Assembly: GCF_004348675.1 (NCBI RefSeq)
Contig: NZ_SMKN01000014.1
Location: 1-64,000 of the forward strand
Direction of reading: 5' to 3'
DNA length: 64,000 nt
DNA from: Micromonospora sp. KC606
GTDB lineage: Bacteria; Actinomycetota; Actinomycetes; Mycobacteriales; Micromonosporaceae
Shown here: one piece after another, positions 28,062-35,338 of the stretch
How positions within the stretch are numbered: position 1 is the stretch's first letter
Layout: every line of letters starts with the position of its first letter
The notes under the pieces: model-generated
Told to the model about the DNA's origin: nothing
Database searches by the model: none
What the model saw: only the letters and a program-made list of their open reading frames with translations
Made by a program: the position numbers and the translations under genes

Positions 28062-28499
28062 GTGAGCGCGACCGCTGGTCAGGCCGCCGACGGGGTACGC
28101 AGCCTGGCGGACCGGTTCGGGATCGAGCCGGGGATGGTCGTCATGGAGATGGGGTACGACGACGACGTCGACCAGGATCTCCGCGACGCCCTTACCGACC
28201 GCTGTGGAGAGCTGGTCGACGAGGACACCGACGAGGTGGTCGACGCGGTGCTGCTCTGGCACCGCGACGGCGACGGTGACCTCTTCGAGCTCCTCGTCGA
28301 CGCCCTCGGCCCGCTGGCCGACGCCGGTGTCGTGTGGCTGCTGACCCCCAAGGCCGGGCGTGACGGGCACGTCGAGCCGAGCGAGGTGGCCGAGTCCGCG
28401 CAGACCGCCGGTCTCCAGCAGACCTCCACCGTCAACGCCGGCCGGGACTGGAGCGGCGCCCGCCTCGTGCTGCGACGCGGGTCCAAGGGCAAGAAGTAG
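28062..28499 (+). CDS. DUF3052 family protein (conserved actinobacterial)
   Basis: A 145-aa protein: SLADRFGIEPGMVVMEMGYDDDVDQ near the N-terminus and VWLLTPKAGRDGHVEPSEV in the second half identify DUF3052, a family found almost only in actinobacteria. The fold resembles a small alpha/beta domain and the C-terminus is basic (RRGSKGKK). The GTG at 28062 follows AGGAGG by nine bases. ahpE is the next gene, 76 bases on, as in mycobacteria (Rv2239c-Rv2238c as I remember). Function unknown. Confidence 0.88.
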   Translation: MSATAGQAADGVRSLADRFGIEPGMVVMEMGYDDDVDQDLRDALTDRCGELVDEDTDEVVDAVLLWHRDGDGDLFELLVDALGPLADAGVVWLLTPKAGRDGHVEPSEVAESAQTAGLQQTSTVNAGRDWSGARLVLRRGSKGKK

Positions 28500-28575
28500 G
28501 CGGCAGCCGGCTCGCGGCCGTCGCCGCCGGTTGTGGCAGGCTGGTGCACCTCCAGAATCGACCCAAGGAGCTCGC

Positions 28576-29043
28576 ATGCCGATCGAGGTTGGCGCCGAGG
28601 CGCCCGACTTCGTGCTCAAGGACCAGAACAACCAAGAGGTCCGGCTCTCGGACTTCCGGGGCAGTCGTACCGTGCTGCTGGTCTTCTACCCACTCGCCTT
28701 CACCGGCATCTGCCAGGGCGAGCTCTGCGAGGTCCGGGACAACCTCAACGAGTACGTCAACGACGACGTCCAGGTGCTCACCGTCAGCGTCGACTCGGTC
28801 TACGCCCACAAGATCTGGGCCGACCGGGAGGGCTACCAGTTCCCCCTGCTGGCCGACTTCTGGCCGCACGGTGCGGTCGCCCAGGCGTACGGCGTCTTCA
28901 ACGACGTGGCCGGCATCGCCAACCGGGGCACCTTCGTCATCGACAAGGCCGGCGTCGTCCGGTTCGCCGAGATGAACATGCCGGGCGAGGCGCGTGACCA
29001 GCAGGGCTGGCGCAAGGCCCTCGCGGAGGCGGTCGCCGGCTGA
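28576..29043 (+). CDS. ahpE: Peroxiredoxin AhpE type
   Basis: A 155-aa peroxiredoxin that reduces hydroperoxides and peroxynitrite. The active site PLAFTGICQGELC contains the peroxidatic Cys46 in a P-x3-T-x2-C motif. A second Cys at 51 lies five residues later, the position of the resolving Cys in BCP-type peroxiredoxins, whereas the mycobacterial AhpE has Asp there. DFWPHGAVAQAYGVF and GTFVIDKAGVVRF are typical of the AhpE subgroup. ATG follows AAGGAG by five bases. The electron donor is not encoded here; mycoredoxin or thioredoxin is probable. Confidence 0.93.
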   Translation: MPIEVGAEAPDFVLKDQNNQEVRLSDFRGSRTVLLVFYPLAFTGICQGELCEVRDNLNEYVNDDVQVLTVSVDSVYAHKIWADREGYQFPLLADFWPHGAVAQAYGVFNDVAGIANRGTFVIDKAGVVRFAEMNMPGEARDQQGWRKALAEAVAG

Positions 29044-29126
29044 CGCTCCTACCGGGCACACCGTTGCGTCGGGCCGGAGGCCGGCAGGTAAGCTTGCCAC
29101 CCTCCGGCCCGCCGTATGGGCGTTCC

Positions 29127-29198
29127 GGGCGCGTAGCTCAGTGGGAGAGCACTCGCCTTACAAGCGAGGGGTCGCAGGTTCGAAACCTGCCGCGCCCA
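29127..29198 (+). tRNA. tRNA-Val (anticodon TAC)
   Basis: A complete cloverleaf of 72 nt: acceptor GGGCGCG pairs with CGCGCCC, D stem GCTC/GAGC, anticodon stem CTCGC/GCGAG with loop CTTACAA, T stem GCAGG/CCTGC with loop TTCGAAA. The anticodon TAC reads GUA Val codons. The CCA tail is not encoded. It lies 83 bases after ahpE on the same strand. Confidence 0.95.
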
Positions 29199-29343
29199 CA
29201 CACCCCGTTTTACCTGCGGAAACGCGGCGGGGCTCTGCAGACCGGCGACGCTTAGCCGCACATACAGGACTCGCTTTCGAGGCTGGGTCACCGCGCCCAT
29301 CCCGACACGACTTTGCTCCAGGCCCTGGCCGCCGGGCTCGGGC

Positions 29344-30258
29344 TCATCGGGCTCTGGCGTCAAGCAGGGCGAGGAACCGGTGCAGCGCAGGGTTCGTGCT
29401 GTCACGTGGCCAGGCCAGGGCGACGTCCACGGTGGGCGTCGGGGCCGTGAACCGGCGCAGCCGGACATCGCGCAGCCGTACCGCGCGAGCCCGACCAGCC
29501 GGCACAGCCGCGATCACGTCTCCCTGCGCCACCGCCCGCAGCAGCTGCTCGTCGTCCGGCTCCTGTCGGACGAGACGGAAGCCGCCGCGGGGCCAGATTT
29601 GGGCGATCGTGCGGTCGAACATGCCGGGGCCATTCTCGCGTGGCCACATCACGGCTGGCAGGTCGACCACCTCGGGCCGGCTGATCCGACGTCGACCGAC
29701 GGCGAGGGGATGACCGGCGGGCAGGGCCAGCAGCAGTTCCTCGGTGTCGACCGTCCGGCAGGCCAGCGCCGGCTCGTCGATCGGCGGGCGGACGAACGCC
29801 GCGTCGAGCCGGCCGGCGAGCAGGCCAGCCACGTTCGGCGTGGTCCAGGCCGTCTCCGAAATCACCTGGACGTCCGGGTAGGCGGCCCGGAACCGGGCGA
29901 CCAGCGTGTCGACCCGGCCGCCGCGGGCCGACCGGGTGTACGCCAGGCGGAGTCGGCCGCCCCGCCCACGCGCCAGGTCGCGGATGCGGGTGGTTGCCGC
30001 GTCCACCTCGGCGAGCAGCCGGGCGGCCTCGTCTGCGACGCGTGCCCCGACCTCCGTCAGGCTGCAACCTCGGCTGCTGCGGTGCACCAGCGGCACGCCG
30101 AGCTGGCGTTCCAGGGCTCGGACCTGCTGGCTGAGTGCGGGCTGGGCGACGCGCAGCCGGGCGGCGGCCCGAGTGAAGTGCAGTTCCTCGGCGAGCACCG
30201 CGAAGTAGCGCAGCCGCCGCAGGTCTGACCAGCCATGTGGGGCCGGTGTGCCGGACAC
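29344..30258 (-). CDS. LysR-family transcriptional regulator
   Basis: A 304-aa LysR regulator. The winged helix-turn-helix is in residues 9-68 (LRRLRYFAVLAEELHFTRAA ... VAQPALSQQVRALERQLGVPL). The remaining 200 residues are a type 2 periplasmic-binding-like effector domain, with DAAFVRPPIDEPAL and LALPAGHPLA. It faces a D-amino-acid-oxidase-like gene across a spacer with a T-N11-A palindrome, so it probably regulates that gene and itself. GTG at 30258 (MSGTPAPHGW) gives a standard length. Confidence 0.92.
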   Translation of the reverse strand: MSGTPAPHGWSDLRRLRYFAVLAEELHFTRAAARLRVAQPALSQQVRALERQLGVPLVHRSSRGCSLTEVGARVADEAARLLAEVDAATTRIRDLARGRGGRLRLAYTRSARGGRVDTLVARFRAAYPDVQVISETAWTTPNVAGLLAGRLDAAFVRPPIDEPALACRTVDTEELLLALPAGHPLAVGRRRISRPEVVDLPAVMWPRENGPGMFDRTIAQIWPRGGFRLVRQEPDDEQLLRAVAQGDVIAAVPAGRARAVRLRDVRLRRFTAPTPTVDVALAWPRDSTNPALHRFLALLDARAR

Positions 30259-30267
30259 CCACCCATC

Positions 30268-30282
30268 ATAAGCGCCGCTTAT
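30268..30282. promoter_or_regulatory. LysR-type operator, T-N11-A palindrome
   Basis: ATAAGCG-C-CGCTTAT is a perfect 15-bp palindrome with the T-N11-A spacing (T at 30269, A at 30281) of LysR-type boxes. It lies 10 bases before the LysR start codon and 83 bases before the divergent oxidase gene, so the regulator could repress itself and activate its neighbour. Confidence 0.75.
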
Positions 30283-30364
30283 CACCGGCTGTCCGATCCG
30301 TCTTGGACGGCATCTGCTGCGGCCACGACGATTCGACACAACGGCGGGAGCGAAGGGGCAGACG

Positions 30365-31327
30365 GTGACGGCAGCGACGGACGTGGTAGTGATCGGCGGC
30401 GGGATCATCGGGATGACAGTCGCGGTCACCCTCCAGCACCGAGGGGCGCGGGTGACGGTGGTGTCCGCCCACGAGCCGGCGGAGACGGTGTCCACGGTGG
30501 CCGCCGCGGTCTGGTACCCGAGCCACACCGAGCAGGACCCGCGAGTGCTGCGCTGGGCCCGGGAGACGCACACGGAGCTGGGCCGCCAGGCCACGGCCGG
30601 CACACCTGGCGTGACCAACCGACCGACCCGGATGCTGCTGCGCCACCCGTACGCCGGCCCGCCCTGGTGGGCGCAGGCGTGCCGGGACCTGGTGGCGGAG
30701 TCGCAGGAGCCACCGTACACAGCGCTGCTGCGGTTCACCGCGCCGACGGTGGAGATGACACCGTACCTGGCTTGGCTGCGGCAGCGCCTGGAGGCCGGCG
30801 GCGGGCGGGTGCAGCGCCGGCGGGTACGGCGGCTCGCCGACGCGTTCGACACCGCGCCCACGGTGGTGAACGCGACAGGGCTGGCCGCCGGCCGGCTCGC
30901 CGCCGATCCGGCGGTTCACCCGGTGCGTGGGCATCTGGTGCTGGTGGCGAACCCCGGCCTGACCGTCTCGGTGCGCGACGAGGACGACCCGGCCGGGATC
31001 ACGTACGTGCACCCCCGCCGGCACGACGTGGTGCTCGGCGGCACATACCAGCCGGGAGTGGGGCACACCATGCCCGACCCGGACACGGCGGTGGCGATCC
31101 GGAGACGCTGCGTCGCGCTGGTGCCGGCACTGGCCGCCGCGCCGGTCCTGGGCGAACGGATCGGGCTGCGGCCGGCCCGGCACGGCGGCCCTCGAGTGGA
31201 GGTGGACCCCGACCCGGCAGTCCCGGCCGGCGGCCGGCTGGTGCACGCGTACGGCCACGGCGGGGCGGGGGTCACCCTGTCCTGGGGGTGCGCCGCCGAG
31301 GTGGCAGACCTCGCCCTGACCGGCTGA
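30365..31327 (+). CDS. FAD-dependent D-amino-acid oxidase (DAO family)
   Basis: A 320-aa FAD oxidase. The N-terminal VVVIGGGIIGMTVAVTL is a GxGxxG dinucleotide-binding motif. GITYVHPRRHDVVLGGT and the C-terminal YGHGGAGVTLSWGCA match D-amino-acid oxidase proteins. Predicted reaction: oxidative deamination of a D-amino acid to a 2-oxo acid, ammonia and H2O2; the specific substrate is not evident. GTG at 30365 is the start. The divergent LysR gene is the likely regulator. Confidence 0.9.
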   Translation: MTAATDVVVIGGGIIGMTVAVTLQHRGARVTVVSAHEPAETVSTVAAAVWYPSHTEQDPRVLRWARETHTELGRQATAGTPGVTNRPTRMLLRHPYAGPPWWAQACRDLVAESQEPPYTALLRFTAPTVEMTPYLAWLRQRLEAGGGRVQRRRVRRLADAFDTAPTVVNATGLAAGRLAADPAVHPVRGHLVLVANPGLTVSVRDEDDPAGITYVHPRRHDVVLGGTYQPGVGHTMPDPDTAVAIRRRCVALVPALAAAPVLGERIGLRPARHGGPRVEVDPDPAVPAGGRLVHAYGHGGAGVTLSWGCAAEVADLALTG

Positions 31328-31430
31328 CCGGCGAGCTGGGCAGGTCAACGCAGCAGACCGAGCGCGCCGCTCGCGCGGGGTCGACGAGGCGTACCAGAAT
31401 CACCTGACGGTGACCGACGGGAGGCGGCGG

Positions 31431-32228
31431 GTGGGCTACGCGGACGTGAACGGCCTGCGCCTCTGGTACGAGGTGCACGGCACCGGCCGTCCGCTGGTGC
31501 TGCTGCACGGCGGGTACGGCGCGGCCGAGATGTTCGCCCCGGTCCTGCCCGCGTTCACCGCCCGACGCCGGGTCATCGCCGTCGACCTCCAGGGCCACGG
31601 CCGCACCGGCGACATCGACCGTCCCCTGCGGTACGAGTCGATGGCCGACGACGTCGCCGCACTGATCTGTCACCTGAACCTGGCCGAGGCCGACGTGCTG
31701 GGCTACTCCCTCGGCGGTGGGGTGGCGTTGCGCACCGCCGTCCAGCATCCGGGCCTGATCCACCGGCTGGTGCTGGTGTCGACCCCCTGCCGGCGGCGGG
31801 GCTGGTACCCGGAGGTGCTGGCCGCGATGGCAGCCCAGGACGAGCGGGTCGGCGAGCAGATGCGTGGTACGCCCGCCCACGAGCGGTACGCGCGCGTCGC
31901 TCCCCGCCCCGAGGACTGGCCCCGGCTCTGGGCGAAGACCGGTGACCTGCTGCGCCGCGAGTACGACTGGTCGGCGGAGGTCGCCGCCCTCACCGTGCCC
32001 ACCCTGCTGGTCTACGCCGACGCCGACTCGATGCCGGTGACCCACATGGCGGAGTTCTTCGGCCTGCTCGGCGGCGGCCACCGCGACGCCGGCGGGGACG
32101 GCACCGATCGACCCGCCTCCCGGCTGGCGGTGCTGCCCGGCCTGACCCACTACGACGTCGTCGCCTCCCCGGCCCTGCCCGCCGCCGTGCTGCCCTTCCT
32201 CACCCACCAGGTCCGCGCCCCACAGTGA
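31431..32228 (+). CDS. Alpha/beta hydrolase
   Basis: A 265-aa alpha/beta-hydrolase. The oxyanion region is LVLLHGGYGAAEMF, the nucleophile Ser is in VLGYSLGGGVAL (G-x-S-x-G), the acid is likely Asp near LLVYADADSM, and His is in LPGLTHYDVV. GTG at 31431 is preferred because GGGAGG lies six bases upstream; a GTG at 31410 would add seven residues. It is about 100 bases downstream of the oxidase gene on the same strand. Substrate unknown. Confidence 0.87.
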   Translation: MGYADVNGLRLWYEVHGTGRPLVLLHGGYGAAEMFAPVLPAFTARRRVIAVDLQGHGRTGDIDRPLRYESMADDVAALICHLNLAEADVLGYSLGGGVALRTAVQHPGLIHRLVLVSTPCRRRGWYPEVLAAMAAQDERVGEQMRGTPAHERYARVAPRPEDWPRLWAKTGDLLRREYDWSAEVAALTVPTLLVYADADSMPVTHMAEFFGLLGGGHRDAGGDGTDRPASRLAVLPGLTHYDVVASPALPAAVLPFLTHQVRAPQ

Positions 32229-32323
32229 CCGTCCCGGTACCCGGCCAGGCCGGTGTAGACCCCGGTCGGGGCGTCGGGGCGTCGGGGTCGACGGTGGCGA
32301 TGTGGGTCAACCGGATAACCGGC

Positions 32324-32790
32324 TCACCCGGCGAGGTAGCGCAGGACGACCACCCCGCTGTCGAAGGGGCGGGTCTCCACCAGGCGGAACCGGCGTGAAT
32401 CGAACTCCCGGTCGACGATCGGGACGCCGCTGCCGACCAGGAACGGGTTGAGTCTGACCACCAGTTCGTCCACCTCGGGCAGCAGTTGGCCGGCGAGCTG
32501 GCCGCCGCCGCAGAGCCAGATGTCACCGCCCGGCTGGCGTTTCAGCTCCCGGACGAACGCCACCGGGTCGCCGGCCACGACCTGGGCGTCCGAATAGTCG
32601 GCCCGGGGCCAGCGAGCGGGAGAAGACGTACTGCGTGAGGTGGGCATACGGGCTGGTGACGCCCATGGCGAGGGCCGGGTCGTAGGTGTGCCGGCCCATC
32701 ACCACCGCGTCGAACCGCCCCTGCGGCCGGTCGATGCCGAGGTGCGCGTGGGCGAAGCTGGGGAACGCCTGGGGCCAGAGGCCCCGCTGC
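32324..32790 (-). pseudogene. Dihydrofolate-reductase-like (RibD C-terminal) protein, truncated and frameshifted
   Basis: Two minus-strand frames together give the C-terminal two thirds of a RibD-C/DHFR-like protein. The upstream frame holds FDAVVMGRHTYDPALAMGV and HLTQYVFSRSLA; the downstream frame, ending at 32324, holds IWLCGGGQLAGQLLPEVDEL and a normal C-terminus. The frame changes at about 32600-32605. The N-terminal segment with the usual VSLDG strand and NADPH site is missing beyond about 32790, where the sequence passes into a fragment on the other strand. Inactive; see the findings. Confidence 0.8.
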
Positions 32791-32814
32791 TTCGGATCCC
32801 GTCCGTCCAGGGCG

Positions 32815-33023
32815 GGCCGGCTTCTCACAGCCGGCGCTGATCGAGCTGCGACCGGAGGCCGTAAGCCGCCCGGGGCTGCCGGGTGCCTGGCGACACCCTG
32901 CGCCGGGGCTACCGCGACGACGGTCTCCTGCTCGATTTGCTCACCACCTCCATCGACGCCGGGTTCGACACCGACGAGGTGTTTTCGCCCCTCGTGTCCC
33001 GACTGGTCGCCCGCACCGGCTGA
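32815..33023 (+). pseudogene. 3' fragment of an unidentified gene
   Basis: The end of a plus-strand gene: one frame reads ALIELRPEAVSRPGLPGAW and, after a shift of frame, a second reads LRRGYRDDGLLLDLLTTSID and stops at 33023 after SPLVSRLVARTG. The helical character fits the C-terminus of a TetR-like regulator or similar, but the identity is uncertain. No start codon or N-terminal domain exists; the upstream end meets the broken DHFR-like gene head to head. Confidence 0.45.
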
Positions 33024-33207
33024 CGCGTGGCGGTGTGGCCGACGTCGTTTGCGGCAAGGCGGGGTGTCGGGCGATGGGGATACCGCGATCTGGCGCAACT
33101 GGGCGGCCGACAAGGCAAGGGGGCGGCCGACAAGCGGGAGGCCGACAAGACGTATGGCCCAGGTCGCAACGGGAAACCTCCCCGGACGCACCCGGGGAGG
33201 AGCGAGG

Positions 33208-34356
33208 ATGAGACACGACACCGGACTGACGATCGGTGTGCTCGGCTCGTACGGCGGCCGGAATCTCGGCGACGAGGCGATTCTCAGCGGCCTCTTGGCC
33301 GATCTGCGTGCGCAGGAACCCAACGCCCGGATCGTCGTCTTCTCCCGCAACCCCGCCCACACCGCCATCGCCCACCCCGACGTGGAGGCGGTGCCCTGGG
33401 AGGGGGTCAGCCGCGTCGACTCCGCCGAGGTGCTGGCCCGGCTCGACCTGCTGATCCTCGGCGGCGGCGGCATCCTGTACGACAAGGAGGCCCGGCGCTA
33501 CCTGCGGGTCGTGCGGGTTGCCCAGGAGCGGGGGCTGCCGTTGCTCACGTACGCGGTCGGCGTCGGGCCGCTCAGCGACGGGGTGGACACCGGCATGGTC
33601 CGGGAGACTCTGGCCGCAGCCACCGAGGTGACCGTGCGGGACCAGGAGTCCCGGATGGTGCTGGAGGAAGCGGGTCTGGTCAACCCGATCACCGTCACCG
33701 CCGACCCGGCGTTCCTGCTGGAACCGGAGGAGTTCCCCGCCCGGCTGCTGCGCGAGGAGGGCGTCCCGGCCGGCCGGCGGCTGGTCGGCCTCAGCGTCCG
33801 CGAGCCCGGGCGGGCGGCCGAACGCCTCGACGTCGACGCGTACCACCGGCTGATCGCCCAGATCGGCGATTTCCTGGTGCAGCGGATCGACGCGTACGTG
33901 CTCTTCGTCCCGATGGAACGCGACGACATCCGGCACTCGCACGGCGTGCTGTCGCACATGGTCGCCGCCGAGCGGGGCCGCATCCTGCACGGCGACTACT
34001 CACCCCGGCAGGTTCTCGGCCTGATGAAGCACTTCGACCTGGCGGTGGGCATGCGGCTGCACTTCCTGATCTTCGCCGCGATGGTGGGCACGCCGTTCCT
34101 GCCGCTGCCGTACGCGGGAAAGGTCTTCGACCTGGCCCAGCGGCTCGGGGTGCCGGCGCTGCGGGGCGTGGAGCGCGAGGTGGAGGGCCCGCTGCTGGCG
34201 GAGGTCGACCGGCTCTGGGACGAGCGGGACTCCCGCGCCGAGGAGACCGCCCGGCGGGTGGCCGAGGTCTGCGAGCAGGCCCGGGGCACCTCGCAGGTCA
34301 CCCGGGCGGTGCTGGAGAGCCTGCGCAATCGGACCCTGGCCCGGATGGCCGCCTGA
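33208..34356 (+). CDS. csaB: Polysaccharide pyruvyl transferase, CsaB-like
   Basis: A 382-aa protein of the CsaB/polysaccharide pyruvyltransferase family. Family segments: GVLGSYGGRNLGDEAILSGL near the N-terminus, LLILGGGGILYDKEARRYL, VGVGPLSDG, and MRLHFLIFAAMVGTPFLPLPY near the C-terminus. It would add pyruvate ketals from PEP to a sugar in a cell-wall or surface polysaccharide. The ATG at 33208 is preceded by a strong GGGGAGGAG run. No S-layer protein gene or polymer cluster is adjacent, so its acceptor is unknown. Length is that of the family (360-390). Confidence 0.88.
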   Translation: MRHDTGLTIGVLGSYGGRNLGDEAILSGLLADLRAQEPNARIVVFSRNPAHTAIAHPDVEAVPWEGVSRVDSAEVLARLDLLILGGGGILYDKEARRYLRVVRVAQERGLPLLTYAVGVGPLSDGVDTGMVRETLAAATEVTVRDQESRMVLEEAGLVNPITVTADPAFLLEPEEFPARLLREEGVPAGRRLVGLSVREPGRAAERLDVDAYHRLIAQIGDFLVQRIDAYVLFVPMERDDIRHSHGVLSHMVAAERGRILHGDYSPRQVLGLMKHFDLAVGMRLHFLIFAAMVGTPFLPLPYAGKVFDLAQRLGVPALRGVEREVEGPLLAEVDRLWDERDSRAEETARRVAEVCEQARGTSQVTRAVLESLRNRTLARMAA

Positions 34357-34369
34357 GCCGGCGCGCCGG

Positions 34370-34409
34370 CCGTGCCTGTCCGCCGGCCAAGGCCGGCGGA
34401 CAGGCACGG
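34370..34409. terminator. Perfect 19-bp hairpin, bidirectional terminator
   Basis: Arms 34370-34388 and 34391-34409 are exact reverse complements of 19 bp with an AA spacer. It sits between the csaB-like gene and a convergent small gene. No T-run, as expected for this organism. Confidence 0.85.
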
Positions 34410-34448
34410 AGCGCACGTCGGGCCACGGGCCGGACCGGCCCTGCGCGG

Positions 34449-34655
34449 TCACACGGCCGGGCCACGCCAGCGGTAACACCATCCGTCACCGACCGACTCC
34501 AGCTCGTAGATCTGCGCGTCGACGAGCCCTTCCGCGCCCAGGTGGTGGTAGGTCAGCGGCGGACGGTCGTTGCTGTCCAACTCGGCGTCGACCGTCTCGC
34601 CGTCGGCCGGGCCGTCCGCCAGGGGAATCCTCACCGTTGATGCCATGCCGCCCAT
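34449..34655 (-). CDS. Small hypothetical protein (65-68 aa)
   Basis: A short acidic protein ending GDGWCYRWRGPAV, with alternating hydrophobic positions that suggest a small beta-rich domain. Two starts are possible: ATG at 34655 (after GGGCAGG) or ATG at 34646 (MASTVRI). It ends before the 19-bp terminator. The product has no motif I know. Its normal amino-acid composition and terminator support a real gene. Confidence 0.6.
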   Translation of the reverse strand: MGGMASTVRIPLADGPADGETVDAELDSNDRPPLTYHHLGAEGLVDAQIYELESVGDGWCYRWRGPAV

Positions 34656-34728
34656 CCTGCCCGTCGTGACGCCGCCACGCAGGGTTTGCCGGGCAGCGGC
34701 CCGGCGCGTACCCGGCTAGGGTCCGGAG

Positions 34729-35250
34729 ATGGCCGAGATCCCCATCGACCGCACCCTGGGGCCCGTGCTGGCCCGCACCGGCGACGAGCGCGCCGTGCTC
34801 GAGGCGTTCCTCGACTTCCACCGGGCCGTCGTGCTGCGCAAGGTGCGTGGCCTGACCGACGCGGCCGCCGCCCACCGGCTGGTGCCGTCCGCCACCACCC
34901 TCGCGGGCCTGGTGAAACACCTCGCAATCATCGAGCGGTACTGGTTCCAGGTGCTGCTCGACCCGGCCCCCGGCGACCGGTTCCCGACCGCCGAGGAGGA
35001 CGCGGCGGCGAGCTTCGCCCTGGCCGAGGGGGAGACGCTGGCGAGCCTGGTCACCGCGTACGAGACGCAGTGCGCGCGGTCCCGTGAGCTGGCCGGCCGC
35101 TTCCCGCTGGACCACGTCGTCCCGCAGCCGCAGCTCGGCGAGGTGTCGTTGCGCTGGATCCTGGTCCACATGATCGAGGAGACCGCCCGGCACGCCGGCC
35201 ACGCCGACATCCTCCGCGAGCTGACCGACGGGGAGACCGGCGCGGTCTGA
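34729..35250 (+). CDS. DinB/DUF664 family protein
   Basis: A 173-aa four-helix-bundle protein. LAGLVKHLAIIERYWF supplies a first His and LVHMIEETARHAGHADIL two more, the three-His metal site of the DinB/DUF664 family. Members are thiol-dependent transferases or of unknown function; in actinomycetes some use mycothiol, which is inference here. Starts at ATG 34729, on the same strand as the helicase gene that begins 88 bases after its stop. Confidence 0.85.
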   Translation: MAEIPIDRTLGPVLARTGDERAVLEAFLDFHRAVVLRKVRGLTDAAAAHRLVPSATTLAGLVKHLAIIERYWFQVLLDPAPGDRFPTAEEDAAASFALAEGETLASLVTAYETQCARSRELAGRFPLDHVVPQPQLGEVSLRWILVHMIEETARHAGHADILRELTDGETGAV

Positions 35251-35338
35251 GGCCGCCGGTCAGGTGGTCGAAGATGGCGCCGAGGCTGGTCCGGCCGCGC
35301 CGCCTATCCTGGGCCCCGGGCGTCGACGAGGGGGAGCT

